Positions 1 through 13,084 of a DNA stretch of 64,000 bases are shown one piece after another. The number at the start of each line of letters is the position of its first letter. Position 1 is the first letter of the stretch. Where the stretch lies: the NCBI GenBank assembly GCA_029721515.1, contig CM056552.1, forward strand, positions 17,400,001 through 17,464,000, given 5' to 3'. Both the position numbers and the translations under genes were made by a program. The notes under the pieces were generated by a model. It was not told the DNA's origin. It saw nothing but the letters and a program-made list of their open reading frames with translations, and searched no databases. This stretch comes from Synanceia verrucosa. Lineage: Eukaryota > Chordata > Actinopteri > Perciformes > Synanceiidae.

Positions 1-1670
1 GCAGCAAAAGAAGCAAATACAGAGCAAGTCTGTAGTAAAGTGAGAGACAAAAGCAAAACTTGCCCTGCTGCATTCTTATGCGCTCTGTTTGAATAAAAGC
101 TATGCAGCCTCTCTGAGGGTGAGAACGACACCAAAGCCACGGCAACATGTTTTGATGGAGGTTAACTGGATATGATATATTCAAAGAAAAAAAATATTTA
201 TGAGTGTGTTCAATTAAGTAGTCAGTAAACTGGAAGCAGCTGTATGTGCTTATTTTACCTCTGACACAAGCCTGTGTATGACATTCTGATAACAAAATGG
301 CATGTTGCAGGCTATTTCCCTTTCGAGGAAGGTGTGTTTTTTTGTTGTTGTTGTTTTTTTTCTGCACAATAAGCCTTTTGTGTTATCACAGTCGTCCCAT
401 GCATATGAATGTGTGTTACAGTTAGTGCTCAGAGCTCCATGACTTCCTGACCTCTTCATGTAAAACATCATGTGGTTCAATGACTGAACGTCTGCCTCAC
501 AGTTTCTTAGAAATGACTGTGAGTGACTGAGTGTGCTTGATTTTTGCCTGGTTTGTTCTGCGTGAGGAAGCGGTGGGATGCAGTGGAGAGATCATGTTTT
601 ATTTGTAAGTAGCAGATTTTATCCAACTAGCTAATCGCTGCTACTTGGTGTCAGCAGGGTATAAAAAGCTGACTGCCTCACTCTTCAGGAAACTGACACT
701 TTTTTTTACTGTGTGAAGCCACCACAGGCAGACTTACCTGAAAGGGCCTTCCCCCTTCTTCAGCTAAAAGATCAAACAGGAGAGTAATGGAAAACCATGT
801 GCGCACAAGGTGTCAGCCAGAGGTCTGGACTGCCCTCTCGACCGAAACCAGCGTCTGAAAACCCACATGCTCAGTTGGTACTGAATTTACTCATGATACT
901 TCAAAGGTTACAAACCATAACCTCTGTCTGTTTGGCACAGCTCTGAGTAAAACTACACCTACTCGCTGATTTCTATTTGATTTTTTTGGTGAAATATCTG
1001 TTTCATTATCTAAAGCTAGGAAAGTGGAGCACTGACAAACATCAGGTCAAACTGAGGTCAAATTGAGGGGGACGCATCACGTCTTACCATCTACCTATTT
1101 GACACAATGTGCACAACGTGATATTCTTTAATCCTAAACTATTCAGACTGCTTGATGCCAAATTGTTAACTGTACAGCATCTGCTTTGTGTATTTACACA
1201 AAAACACACACAAAACCTCAAAGTACAAGACAGAAGATTGTGAACAATCAGAATATGGAGTCACCTCTCAAGGCCCTTTTGGGGAAAACAGCTCCTATGA
1301 ACTACAGGTTCATCACAATCACAAATCATAGTAAGTTTACAAAGAAAAGAGTAGTCTGAGAGAAGACATGCTCCATATAATACCCACAGACTCTCACTGA
1401 CAAGCACTGATGCTCCTGAAAAACTAAAAGTGGGAATCCACTGACTGAAAGCAAAACTGTATTCATTCTGAAAGCCTATAACCTTCATCAGATGTAGCAG
1501 AAGACTGTTTTTTTCATTCAGTGTAGCTTTTAGCAGCTCATGCACTGATTCAACATCACAAACTGGACAGTGACACACACAAACACGCACTCACCCTGTT
1601 TCTCCAAGTTCAATTCAGAGGGTTCAGTGGCAGCTCATTGACCAGCAACCAAGTGACAGGAGAAGAGACT
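1..1670. other. No gene recognised
   Basis: AT-rich sequence with short poly-T and GTT runs. Open frames here (for example 1261-1590) have no family features or splice context. Possibly intron or intergenic sequence left of syn2. Confidence 0.5.
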
Positions 1671-2060
1671 GGTGTGTGTGTGTGTCTGTGTGTGTGTGTG
1701 TGTGTCTGTGTGTGTGTGTGTGTGCATGTGTGTGTGGTCATGCTTTTCCTCAGGAAGTGATGACCAGTAGAAAGGGAACTACACACACACACACACACAC
1801 ATATTTTCTCCCTCTGACATAGTCTGGGCTCAGCAGAAGTTCAGACAGCTAACAATCATGTGGTCTGTGTGTGTGTGTGTGTGTGTGTGTGTCTTTAATT
1901 CTACAATTTTGTACTTGCATGTCTTGCAAGTTTGTGTGCATGTCTCAGTGTAATTGTACAGAATATACTGTACTGTGTTTATGTGTACACATGCGCTTTG
2001 AAGTGTTTTCTTATATGTGTGCTTGTCAGCGTTCAGAGTGTGTGTGTGTGTGTGTGTGTA
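1671..2060. repeat. Cluster of TG/CA microsatellites
   Basis: Four dinucleotide runs within 390 bp: TG at 1671-1736 (with TC and CA interruptions), CA at 1780-1802, TG at 1866-1892, TG at 2037-2059. The opposite orientation of the second could allow folding with the others. Open frames here are repeat artefacts. Confidence 0.9.
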
Positions 2061-3277
2061 AAGTGGTAGACATCAGATGCAGATGATTTCCTGTTGCTTC
2101 ACTCTGACAGGCGACCTCATCATGCCGCTCTTGGTTGCACTTCTCTCCCTCCGCTCAGTCACTCAGTGTCGATGTGACAGCGGTGACGCACACTTCTGGC
2201 TCCTCATGCAACACCAGTGCCATGCAAGCCTGCAAGTTCTCTTATTGAATTTAAAAAGCCAGAAGCAGCCTCAATTTCTCCTTATTTTCATTCAAATGTA
2301 ATTTGTGCAAACAGCGTTATAACAATTACGGTGTGTTCTTTAAAGAAATATAGACATTGTCTGATTTATCCTGGTACTGTGTCTTGTTTATTGTTATTTT
2401 CAAGGTTTAATCTAACTGGAATCTGGCTGGAAGACATTGAAGACACTGACATGTTTACAGTGATGTTGATCAATGTGCATTGTACTTTCAAAATATAAAT
2501 AAATAAATAAATTCAAAAACAAGCAAATAGTCTCATATAATACCTCATCCAGTAGAATAATTAGTCTCTTACTGTAAACGTGTTCAAATTCTGTGAGATA
2601 AAGAAATAAAATACGTAGTGATGCTTGCACATGCTCTAAGACCAAACAAGAGAGAAGAGGTTTCTTGTTCTAGTTTGTGACTTTTCCATTTGTACATGAG
2701 TTATGTGACTATACAGGGATCCTGAAAAAAAATACACAAAAACACTTCAAGGAAATGAGAAAGACGAGACGGAGTGACTGAGCGACTCTGAGACAGAGTC
2801 TCAGCTTAACTAAAACAATCAATCACTCACAACTGTATTGTTTCACCTGAAAAGGTTTCATGTCAGACAGGTGGGGTCAAGTGGTCTCACATTAGCTTGA
2901 CAGTAGCTTTCACTATTCTCATACCACAAGTGTGCACCGGGACAATAATCCTTCCAGCAATACAGAGACAAAAGAAAGAATGTTGAGCTGCATGTTTTCC
3001 AAGAGGGAAAGTCATCTGTTCTTTGAATGATTAAGACACAAAACACACTGAGTGATGTTAAGATGAGTTTTCAAGGTCATATGAATGTTAAACTAAATGT
3101 GGCTGCCTACTATACATGCCTGAAGTGAACTTTACTTGCCCCTTAAATAATTTTATTATTTAATAGGTCCTGACCGATATGGATTTTTTTTTAGGCAAAA
3201 GCGGGTATCAATATTTAGCAGGAAAAATAATTGATCACCAATTAATTAATATTTTTTATGATTTTTTTCCCAGCCCT
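2061..3277. other. No gene recognised
   Basis: AT-rich. Frames at 2077-2645 overlap on both strands and look random. A repeat-like TCCTGACCGATATGGATTTT at 3168 precedes the inverted-repeat element. Confidence 0.5.
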
Positions 3278-4188
3278 TTAAAGCTATAGTTTGTCATTCT
3301 GTTCACAAACACTTTTTGTTATACTGGGTGAAATCTTCCTTCCATCCTGATAGCAGTTCATACATTATGTATTCAGAAAAAGGAATGAAAAGGATCAGAC
3401 TTCTGTGGCAGCTGCAGGACTGAAAAAACTCTGACCAATCAAGTGACACTCGGGTCGAGTGGAAAGCAATCAGAGGCCTTTATGTCTTGTCCTGCTCACG
3501 ACCCCCTCTGTCCCTCCCTCCTCCCCAATGTTGCTGGAAATATCCAGCACACTCCTCTGCAGAACTACAGAGTTAGCAGGAGAATAATACAGGGAACAAT
3601 GGCAGAGAAAATGCAACTAAAAATACCACTTCCAGTGTTACTTCTGACAGCTCACCCTGCTAAACAGGCAAAGAGAAGAAAGAGGGAGGCAGAAAAGACT
3701 GAAAGACAAAACTGTGGATAAGGCTAAGAAGACAAACCAGAGTGAACATCGGTGGAGACACTGAGACATCTGAAGGGACTGAAAAGTGATGCAGAAGTTA
3801 ATTTTGTTCTGTTGGACAGGTAATTATTTGTTTATCTTTGGGAAGAGTTATTATTTTCATGAAATAGATAATGTTTACCAACTTAGCTACTTGTAGCATG
3901 CATTAGCCCAATGCTAACATTAGCTTCTCTGTGGGTGTAAGTCGGGCATAGGTGTGGCTTGTATTGAATAGGTTATAGGATATGACATTTTGACCATATT
4001 GCACATCCATAGTCTCCAGCGTCTGCATTATAAAGATGCTCACAGACTCGAGGGGGTGTAGCTTTGGACGAAGCACTGACAAGAGGGGGAGGAGGTGGAG
4101 GAGCTTAGAGGAGGCTGAGAGGAGGTGCCACTTTCAAATCTTGCTAGCTCTCTTGCTAGCTCTCTGACATGACAGCCTATAGCTTTAA
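3278..4188. mobile_element. Non-autonomous DNA element with imperfect TIRs
   Basis: Left end TTAAAGCTATAGTTTGTCAT and inverted right end TTAAAGCTATAGGCTGTCAT match at 18 of 20. The 911-bp interior contains a short open frame (about 3443-3721) that looks fortuitous. The interior reads like a repeat seen often in fish genomes; no transposase is present. Confidence 0.6.
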
Positions 4189-4980
4189 CACTTGCAACAA
4201 AGATATACAGTAAATTAAAGGCATAACACTTAACTTTTTCTACAACTTTAGTTTCACAACTTTCAAGAACAATGAAGTGAAATTTGTTTACATATAATGT
4301 GCAAAAATAAGTAAGCGACATGACCTTTTCATGGCTGCACTGAGTAAAGGTGCGTTCACACCGGACGTGACTGTGCGAAACGAATGTGAAAGTGTCACAG
4401 CGCAGACTGCTACATGAAAATAATCAGCATTTAATCCACAAAATTCTGGACTTAACTTTAAATAGTTCAAGCGAAACATTATTGGTTCTTGTTATGGCAC
4501 TCCAGGGCTGTGTTTTGGAAACTTGATGTGAATTTGAAAAACTAAGCTCTAAAACTTAAGGCAAACTGCACAATACATAGTTGGGAATTTCACCCACACC
4601 CTTTAACGCCATCCCCTATCTCTTATTTCCAGGATAAATGAAATGCTTGCTTGCACTTCAACTCTCAAATTTTAACAATACCCACCATCATATTCTGGTG
4701 TGTGTCCGATCGATACTGTGCATATGCAAGATGGCTTACTCTTCGGTATAGGTACTTTTATCATCAACTCCAGAAAAAAAATCTGATGTATTGTTGAGTT
4801 GCTAGATTTACTAGTTTATAATCATTATTGTTGAGCGAACTATTGAGCCGTTGTTGTGCAGTGGTGGGCTACGGGAAATGTGGAACTACAGCACAGCAAA
4901 CACACAATAACTGTTTAACACATACAGCGATAACACTTTGGGTGACAGGTAGACTACAATTACAATTGAGTGTGGAATAA

Positions 4981-5170
4981 ACTTAAAGGAATACTTTAAC
5001 ATTTAAGGAAATATGCTTTTTCACTCGTTTATTCTGAGAGTCAGATTAGAGCATCAGTGCTCCTGAACTCTGCAGGTACAGCCGAGAGGTGACTAGCTCA
5101 GCATAAAAACTGGAAACAGGGAAACATTAGCTTGGACATGTCCAAAGATCAAAATATATAAAATGCACCA
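4981..5170 (+). repeat. Dispersed repeat family R1, copy 1
   Basis: AAAGGAATACTTTAACATTT, AGTCAGATTAGAGCATCAGT, TAAAAACTGGAAACAGGGAA and TAGCTTGGACATGTCCAAAG align in order with copies near 19390, 34915 and, inverted, 62920. Unclassified; no coding potential. Confidence 0.55.
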
Positions 5171-5746
5171 TGTGTGTAACTTTTTTTTATTTTAAGATGT
5201 GCTGAATTAGAGCTCCAGCTCATCACCAACAAACACTGGTCCAGATTTGAACAGTCTTGATCTGTTCAGTCGTCATGCACAAATCAAGCAATAATCAAGC
5301 AGAAAGGGCTGATCCATCTCTTTAATATGTCAATCAAGCTTTTGATCATTGTTGATTGTGATGGGGAGGCTGACTCACTGATGTTCAAGATATGCTCTTC
5401 ATCGCTGTCAGAATAATAACGTAGGTGACGTAAGTAGGTGGGCCTACTATCAGACGACAGGGTGACTGAACTCAATGACGAGCACAGGGGACTGTAAAGA
5501 AACATATCGAACCCTTTCATGCAAACATACACATTTTGCTGCATGTGTTGGCACACACAGGGGCATGTAAGCACATCACACAACTGAATCCTCAGTTTTA
5601 ACGATAATCTGAGGACATGAACTTTCCTTCAAATCCTTTAAATACTTATGAGTTAATGGTTGATGAGTCTCTTGAGCCTCAAGAGCTTCCTTCATGGATA
5701 AGGGGAAGGAGTGGTGCATGTTGTCAAGGTCTCAGTCGATCGCACA

Positions 5747-5779
<33 letters not shown>
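5747..5779. repeat. (CA)n microsatellite
   Basis: Pure CA dinucleotide run of about 16 units in sequence without a gene. Confidence 0.95.
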
Positions 5780-5781
<2 letters not shown>

Positions 5782-6844
5782 CACTAATACATGTATGTGC
5801 CATGCTGTCACACTGAAAGACGAATATGCACAAGGACACAGCACACACAAACGTGTCAAGTCAAAAATCTATCTCCAGGGGTTGCTGTGACAACAGGCCT
5901 GACAGTCAGGAAGAAAAATAAGATGACAATCATGTGGATAAAGCTAAATGCACAGGATAACCATCATTTTATATGACTGTGATCTCAGCTGTTAAGTGCA
6001 GCACAGTGAAGATTTATAGCAAGGCTATAGTGTGTTTTGACGGGAGACAGGGAGTGAGAGGAGGGCAACACGGTAGGAAGAGGGAGATGTGCAATGTGGG
6101 AAGGGTCAAACCCTGTTCCTCGAAGTGGAAAGGAAGAAGGGAGTGTGATGCCTACAGCTGCTGTTCAGCTGGACAATAACAAAACAACACAGTGGCATGA
6201 CTCCCATTCACAGAACGTACTGTAAAATCTGTGCACAGAAGAAAACAGACTGTTTAACCATAAATATGCACAGTAGCAGGCACTAGATAGATAGAGCTAT
6301 AGATAGATATTTGTTTCTCTTTCATTTCCAAGATCCTGTGGCATTTAAACATTATAAGCCAATTTTAATTGAGAGGGTGGATTACCTTCATCTTTCTTAG
6401 CAAGAATGTGATCATCCAGTAAACCCACACAGGACCATGATCACATCAAGTCTGAGTCAGTCTTCGGTTCCCACTAGAGACCGAGGTTTTGAACCGTGGA
6501 GCTGCTGCTTGCTCCCACATCTTTCTGAAAGGGAAATTGGGACAGAGGTTGCTAGATATCCCTACTGTCCTGATGACTAATATCTATGTTAAAGTGCATT
6601 GGCAAGGAAAACTTGTGTGCTGACATCAGCTGGTGAGGGTACACTTTCCCCGCATTTCCTGTCTCTCTTCACTTTAACTATCAAGTAAAGGCATAAATAA
6701 TTATCTCCAAGTTGTGATGGATGTTTCCATTGGTTGGAGAGTTGATCACCTGATGATGGATGACAATGATGATGTTCAATACAATTCCACCTCCAGTGCA
6801 CCTGTTCTGTACTTGACACGTCCTTGTCTTTTTTACATTTCTGT

Positions 6845-7021
6845 TATATTTACCTCTGCCAAGGAGATTATTTTTTCACCAGGGTTTGTTAATTTGTTTG
6901 TTGGTTTGCAAAATAACAAAATGGGTTGGTCAGAAGTGGTCTAACTTAAAACTGATTAATTTTGGTTGTGCCGTTGAATCAGATCCAATCACCACCAAAA
7001 ATTAATCAGTTTTAAGTTAGG
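6845..7021 (+). repeat. Interspersed repeat fragment with hairpin end
   Basis: Starts with TTACCTCTGCCAAGGAGATT-like sequence, a widely dispersed repeat start in fish. It ends in an inverted repeat: arm 6941-6966 pairs with 6994-7020. It abuts the 3' end of SINE copy 1. Confidence 0.55.
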
Positions 7022-7337
7022 CCAATTCCAGCCAATCCTGAAAATTGGGGCCTATCCCAGCTGTCTTGGGGTGAAAGTGACAAAACTCCAGTTCATCACA
7101 GGGCACAGAGAGACAGACAACAACTCACATCTATGGACAGTTTAAATTAGCCAATTAACCTAATCCCCATGCATGTTTTTGGATGGTGGGAGGAAGCCGG
7201 AGTACCCGGAGAGAACCCACACAGACACGGGGAGAACATGCAAACTCCACACAGAAAGGCCCCGGGCCGGGAATCGAATCCGGTACCTTCTTGCTGTGAG
7301 GCGACATTGCTAACCACTACACCACCGTGCCGCCCGC
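7022..7337 (-). mobile_element. tRNA-derived fish SINE, copy 1
   Basis: Read on the minus strand it begins GGGCGGCACGGTGGTGTAGT and has a B box close to GGATTCGATTCC. The body includes the TGCATGTTCTCCCCGTGTCT block and a 3' part with CTGGGATAGG. It matches copy 2 closely over most of its length. The family resembles the widespread fish SINE group often called Mermaid-like; that name is from memory. Confidence 0.85.
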
Positions 7338-7339
7338 CC

Positions 7340-8662
7340 ACAGAACAGAAATCTTAATTTTGTTGCTGTAACTCCTTCACAAATAAAGACACCAACTTAA
7401 AATTGGCTCCCTGACATTACTGCCCTACAACATCCAACCCGTCTCCGGCAGAATCTGTGACTAAACTGCATTTGCATGCTACAAAGTTTTAAGAGCAATC
7501 TGAAAACGTGCTGTGACTTTAACCTGAACACGAGTCACTCCTCATGCGGCAGGTGTTGAGAGAAAAATACAGTTAATACTGACTTATTTTGAGAGGGGTA
7601 TACTGAAAAAATAAAGCATAAAATAAATAAATACATGCATACAGTACTTTTACAATACTTCTGAATCAAAGAAATTTAAACAGGTTTGCCCAGACAAATA
7701 TTGCTCAGTGGTTAAAATAGAATTAGGTAACCTTATCGCTTTATCTCCTGTTTATACTGTAGACTACTGCAATGATCAGAAGCTGGATGTGAGATCTACC
7801 TCTACAATACTGCAAAACATTGCTGTAATTACATTGCTGTAATTTATGCAATGTTCTTTTCTAATTAGGATCCTTATTAATTGCAATAAAATCAGTGGAT
7901 AAATCCACAAAGACATGTTGTAAGATTGTAAAGAGGCTACAGGGCTTTGACAAGGTACGATGGAGACATGCTGAATTTCCATCAGCAAACAAAATGTCCC
8001 AGATTTTGTTTGACATCAAAAGAAATCCAATTCAGCAGCAAAAAAGTCTTCATTAAACAGTGAAATAATTGGTTAATAATTACATTGAATTAAAAAAAAT
8101 AATTGATGACCTTAAGGCTAATCTGAGTTTACTGTGGTCTCAGTCGTCTGATAAAATAAAATTAAAGCTGTGGTTTTTGCAGCAACGACATGAAGAGCCA
8201 AATTATAGTAAACAAACCAGGATGTCGGTGGTGTGGAGACAAAGTGGTTAACTAGCTGTGGGCTGAACCGGAGTATTTCAATGTATTTTATTTACTTATT
8301 TATACAGACTGCAGCTGAACATCTTCTGTCCATTCGTGCAGTGATTATGTTTAGCGATCACAGAGGTTTTATAAGTTACTTTTTGAAGCAACAGGATTAT
8401 GTTACTTCAGGTATTTAAGTTAATACATTTTAAATTTTCATAAAACAAGCCACATCTTTGTGTGTAGGTGTTTTCAAAACTCTGAATTTGGTATTTAGAC
8501 CAACTCAGACAAAGCTTTGTGTGGAAGTATGTTGTCTGTAGAGTTAAACGTGACTATCATGCTATGTGATGGACAACATAAACGTAGAATGGTATCTTGA
8601 GACACTCCTTTCATTTACAATGACAGAGCAAAGTCCATCTGTTTCAGTCATTCATACATGCA

Positions 8663-8711
<49 letters not shown>

Positions 8712-10379
8712 CGCTCTCTTCATGAATTATATAACTTGATAAGCAATGATTTTATAAGGTAGTGTTATATCAAAACACTCGTTAGACTACAGCAACTCAT
8801 GCACAGGTTAGACACAACTTTCTAAATCACTTACATGTAATACATACAGTGCCATATTAACATATTATAACATAACTTTTACAAACAATTCTTTAAATGC
8901 AAAAACAATACAATATCAATCTGGATGATCATTGTTAATCAAAGAAATTACCTGTTATAACTTCTCCAAAACAGAGATTATTGCCCAACAAAAATGCATT
9001 ACGTGGCCTCCTTCTTTAAAATAGCCCAGTTACATCAGCAGTAACCTTTATAATTCTGACACACGCCCGATAGTTTATAGCATCACCTCAATGGAAAATG
9101 TGAAATTTTTAGGAAGTTTGACTTTTTCACTTTTTTGTCATTTACTTTGTACTATCTAAGGCATTTGAAGAGAGAGGGAGAGCATCTCACCTCTACTCAA
9201 CTATTTGCCTTTTGTTCATCAATACAAATAAAGTCAATATGTTTTGCTTTTGTCCAAGGAGGCATTTGAGAAAAACAAAGTTCACTTCAAAAATTCATGC
9301 TAAAACTGGATAACTAATACAGTCATTTTGTGTGGGAGGTATTTCTTTAAGTAACTGGACCAAACACAGGCAAAACAACTGCATGATTAACTGATTAACA
9401 AGAGCAAAAGTGTGATTTAATTGCCTTAAATAGGTAAAAACAGAGTTGAATAGTTGAATAGAGTCTGTAGAGGTTCCCTAATTGCTCACCGTGTTGTCCA
9501 CCTATTGACATGAGGATCACACAAAGTGATGAAGTAACACCATTTCACGGAACTTCTCACTGTTGGCATTGACAGCCTGTCTCTCATACAACAAACTGAT
9601 AAGTTCTCTTTACACGTGCCATTATCATGATAAAACATTAGGCCAGTCCACCTCAGCTACTGTGGAGCCACACATCAAAACTCAGAGAGAAATCAGTGTT
9701 GGTCTCTGAGCTTGTGTCCACATTATTGCTGAGTCACGACCAAGATTTTCCACTCAATGCCAAAACGCACAGCCTGAGTTGTGAAATATCTGCAAATCCC
9801 TCACATGTCCCAGAAAATAAAGACATGAGGGACAAAAATATACAGAATATATAACAAGTTGTGAATTACTCTGCATTGACCATAAACCTATATAAGAGGG
9901 AGTGAGACACAAGCAGTTTCTTGTACTCACCTGAGAGGTTGTGACCGCTTTGGTAAAAATCTCTGCCTGATGTTTGCATGTCAAACTCAAATTGACACTC
10001 ACACTGTGTCCCGCAGACACACAATGGACCAACACCTGACTGTGTGCCAGTTGTCAGTCCTATGACCACAACCCCCGCCCACCCCTCATCTGTATGCCAC
10101 TGACAGTCTGTCACACTGCAAAAAAAGGTCCACCATAACAAGATATGACAGAGTTAGTGCTTCTTAAACAGGAAGATTTTTGAAAAGGATGACTAAATCA
10201 AGTTTTGAGTTCAAACAATGTCTTTTTCTCTCTCAGACAACAAGCAGAGCTACTTGATATTAGTGCCAGATTGTGTAATAGGCTACCCATAGACTGTATG
10301 TAAATATACCCTGTATTATTTTTCAAAGCAGACTCGGTGTTGACGGATTTAATTACTTTTTAAGGTGATTTGCTGTGCT
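7340..10379. other. No gene recognised
   Basis: AT-rich sequence with the CA run at 8665. Open frames are below 100 codons and have no motifs. Confidence 0.5.
8665..8708. repeat. (CA)n microsatellite
   Basis: CA run of about 21 units, preceded by CACGCG. Confidence 0.95.
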
Positions 10380-10735
10380 CACTGCACCCACAGCTCCGAG
10401 CGGAAGGTGACTGACCTGATCAGTGTTTTGAAGCTGGACAGACTTAGGTTTTGAAGTCCTTTTCGGTTGCGTGGATTTGCGCCTCAGTCTTGGGAGGGGG
10501 GACGTTGGCGTCGTCTCGTCGCTTCCACGGGAGAACAGTGTCAAAGTGGTCGGTGCTGTTTGCTGTGGAGGTTTCTGGTCATGCTGTTGCTGCTACGGTC
10601 GGTGTCTGCTGCCTGACTCTCTCTCTTTTCCCTCCTCTCAAACGCGACTCACCAGGGATCCTGAGGACACACGCAGAGGCATCAAATTACCATTTAGCTG
10701 TTGCTGTGATTGACTTCATTTGAACTGTCCTCAGT
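10380..10735 (-). promoter_or_regulatory. CpG-rich block, candidate promoter or non-coding first exon
   Basis: About a dozen or more CpGs in roughly 320 bp (for example GGACGTTGGCGTCGTCTCGT near 10500), in surroundings poor in CpG. On the minus strand a strong donor-like ATCAG/GTCAGT ends a possible exon at 10416. Synteny in vertebrates places pparg on this side of syn2, in the same direction, so an untranslated pparg first exon is one reading. The short open frames inside match no known protein. The assignment is inference. Confidence 0.35.
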
Positions 10736-10879
10736 TTGGGCTGCGAGAGATATGTCGTTTTTGACGCTATTTTGTTTATTTTTTTGTTGAGGATTGTATG
10801 TTTCATGTTAAACACAATGATAAAGTAGTAGCTCGCTATTCAAACTAGCTAACGTTAGCCACTCTGAGCCGTTGCTATG

Positions 10880-11115
10880 GTAAAAATTCCACCGCTTAGC
10901 TTAGCACAGTGACACTAGGAGGGCGAAACGGGAAAAAGAGAGTTCAAAAGCAACATAATCAACCTACCAGCTTGTCCAAAAAAGCTCATAAATGAACATG
11001 TTATAGTATCATTTGTTCAAACCGTACAAAACCTGAAAATTGTTGGTTGCGGTTTCATGGGCATTAGCATTGCACCACGAACTGTTGCTAGGCAACTAGC
11101 AGAAAGCGTCTCTCC
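10880..11115 (+). repeat. Dispersed repeat family R1, copy 2 (3' part)
   Basis: Carries CCGCTTAGCTTAGCACAGTG, a line of words shared with the 19390 copy (aaaagcaacataatcaacctaccagc region), and a 3' end with GTTGCTAGGCAAC, a perfect-looking X-box-type palindrome. Unclassified. Confidence 0.45.
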
Positions 11116-13084
11116 TCGTCGTAAAATTGAAAATGGTTGCAAAATTTAAATGTCAGTTTGTACATGGATAAGCTTTAGAGTTGCTATCAGGTGGATTTTG
11201 CGACAGTGTCAGTTTCTGGTGCTAAACTAGCTTCTTCAGGCAACCGTCGCACCAAGCTAGCTAATTCTCAAAGCATGAAAAGCAGAATGTCAACCTTTTC
11301 CAAGAGAGATGTCATCACTCAGCGAATGGCTGCTTGTTTTCTGAGCTGACTAACAGGAACACCCCTTAGTGAATTAGTGGATTAATACATCTCTGGTATC
11401 ACAAACGTGCTCACACAGTCTATGGTTCACACACATGCTTTGACTAGGCTTCACTGAATTCACCTGCTGAGAGACATTAATAGAGGAGAGAGAGTTTGTT
11501 CATTGACTAACAGTTTGTTTAGCAGAGAACAGACAGTTCATTCTTGAATTCATTTTCTAAGGGGTAAAGTCCAAAGAAAAAAGTTAATCTTACTGATTCT
11601 GTAATGACATTTAATCTGGTCAAGTAACCAGTAAAAACCATTTCACTATGAGGTACACAAATAAATGCACAACCAATAGATAGCTTAATTGCCTACCATA
11701 AACGCAGCATCTCTGCAGACTTGGAGGTTTGAGGTTGTTAGACTCACCTCAACGTAAACTTTGCTTTATTTTTAACCCTACACTACACTTCTCCGTTGTC
11801 TGAAAGCAGGCATGTTTTTTCTTCTTTTTTTAAAACAAAGTAAAACACTTATCTTAAAGTCATGTCTTGTTTTGTGAAGATATTGACTTTTTAATGAGGT
11901 TAGACCACAAAGAAAAAAAATGTTCAGCGTGAGTCTGATGTGTAAATATAATTAAATGTCCGCTGACTCTGTGGGAGGATGTTCATTCTGAAGTGTGGCA
12001 TCACATGAGCCCTGATGGCTAATTGCTGACCGATTCTGGTTAGATTTGGTTTGAAACATCCTGATGAATGTTTCCATTACAGAAAAGTTCACCCCATGAA
12101 GAAATAAATGTTCCTGTTTTATTTTCCACTGTCACTTGACCAGCCTCTGACTTTCCGTCTAACCCACTGATGACACTGAATGACACTGCGTGGCTGCTGG
12201 TTTATGAAAGGACTCCATTATCACTTCATTCAGTTACGTGTTCATATTCATTTGAACAATAGAAATAGATAGAAAAGCAAATGGCTTTGATTGTAAAGTG
12301 TAATTCAGTGTAAAACAAAGTATGAACAAACTCTTGATATGATTTAATTGTTTTTAAAGCATTAAAACACAAAGTACATGAAACCCTGCTCCACGCTGTT
12401 CAGAACATCACCACACAGTCTTGTGCTTTGATCTGTCATAACTCAGTACTGTGAACTAAGACAGCTGGCACACTTTGCTTATTTACAGACATACACACAC
12501 ATATTCTCTCGCTCTCTTACATGTGTAACAGTCCTCCCCAAGCAGAATTTATTTGTGCTCAACTACAAAAAAGACACCCCAAGAGTGTTGCTGTCACAAA
12601 AAAAGCAGCATGCAATAATAACCAATACTTTCTGAATGTTTATACGTTTGAGTGCCAAGGGACTGGAACTCTAGTATCTGGAGATGTTCATCATCTAAAT
12701 GATTGTGAATCATTACTTAACTCTCCTACTGCTGTCATGACACTGTAATTATTATAAAATGGACTTGGCATGTTTTCAGGCCGAGGAGGAAAGCAAGCTG
12801 TTCAAAATCGAACTTTGGTGACAAAAAACAAAACCTTGAAATCAACGGTGGTGCTTTGCATAGGAACATAATCTGGATGTTCTAACATTAAACCAAAGCA
12901 CTGATGGGTCCTTCATATTCCCTCACTCTCAGCAGTTTGTTGGGATGAGCACCAAGACAAACAGGGTTTGGCTAGTATAGGCTTGCTTAAGTGCGTTAGC
13001 CACCCACGTACATGTCCCTATGAGCAGTGTGATGGAGACGTTCCCACAGATCTCTGCTAACTGATTGTCCCGTGGATCGGCAAC
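11116..13084. other. No gene recognised
   Basis: AT-rich. A 75-codon frame at 12521-12748 lacks any recognisable feature. The right part may be the 3' UTR of the orphan exon at 13085-13188. Confidence 0.4.

Larger units (their letters stand above)
4190..6844. other. No gene recognised apart from repeats
   Basis: Contains a GGTGCGTTCACACCGGACGT word (4351) seen in fish repeats, repeat R1 copy 1, a CA run, and short GATA-like units near 6286-6310. No coding exon seen. Confidence 0.5.

Noticed and set aside
1..13000. pparg coding exons expected by synteny
   Set aside because: No zinc-finger DNA-binding or ligand-binding domain sequence was seen on either strand; only a possible untranslated first exon is suggested.
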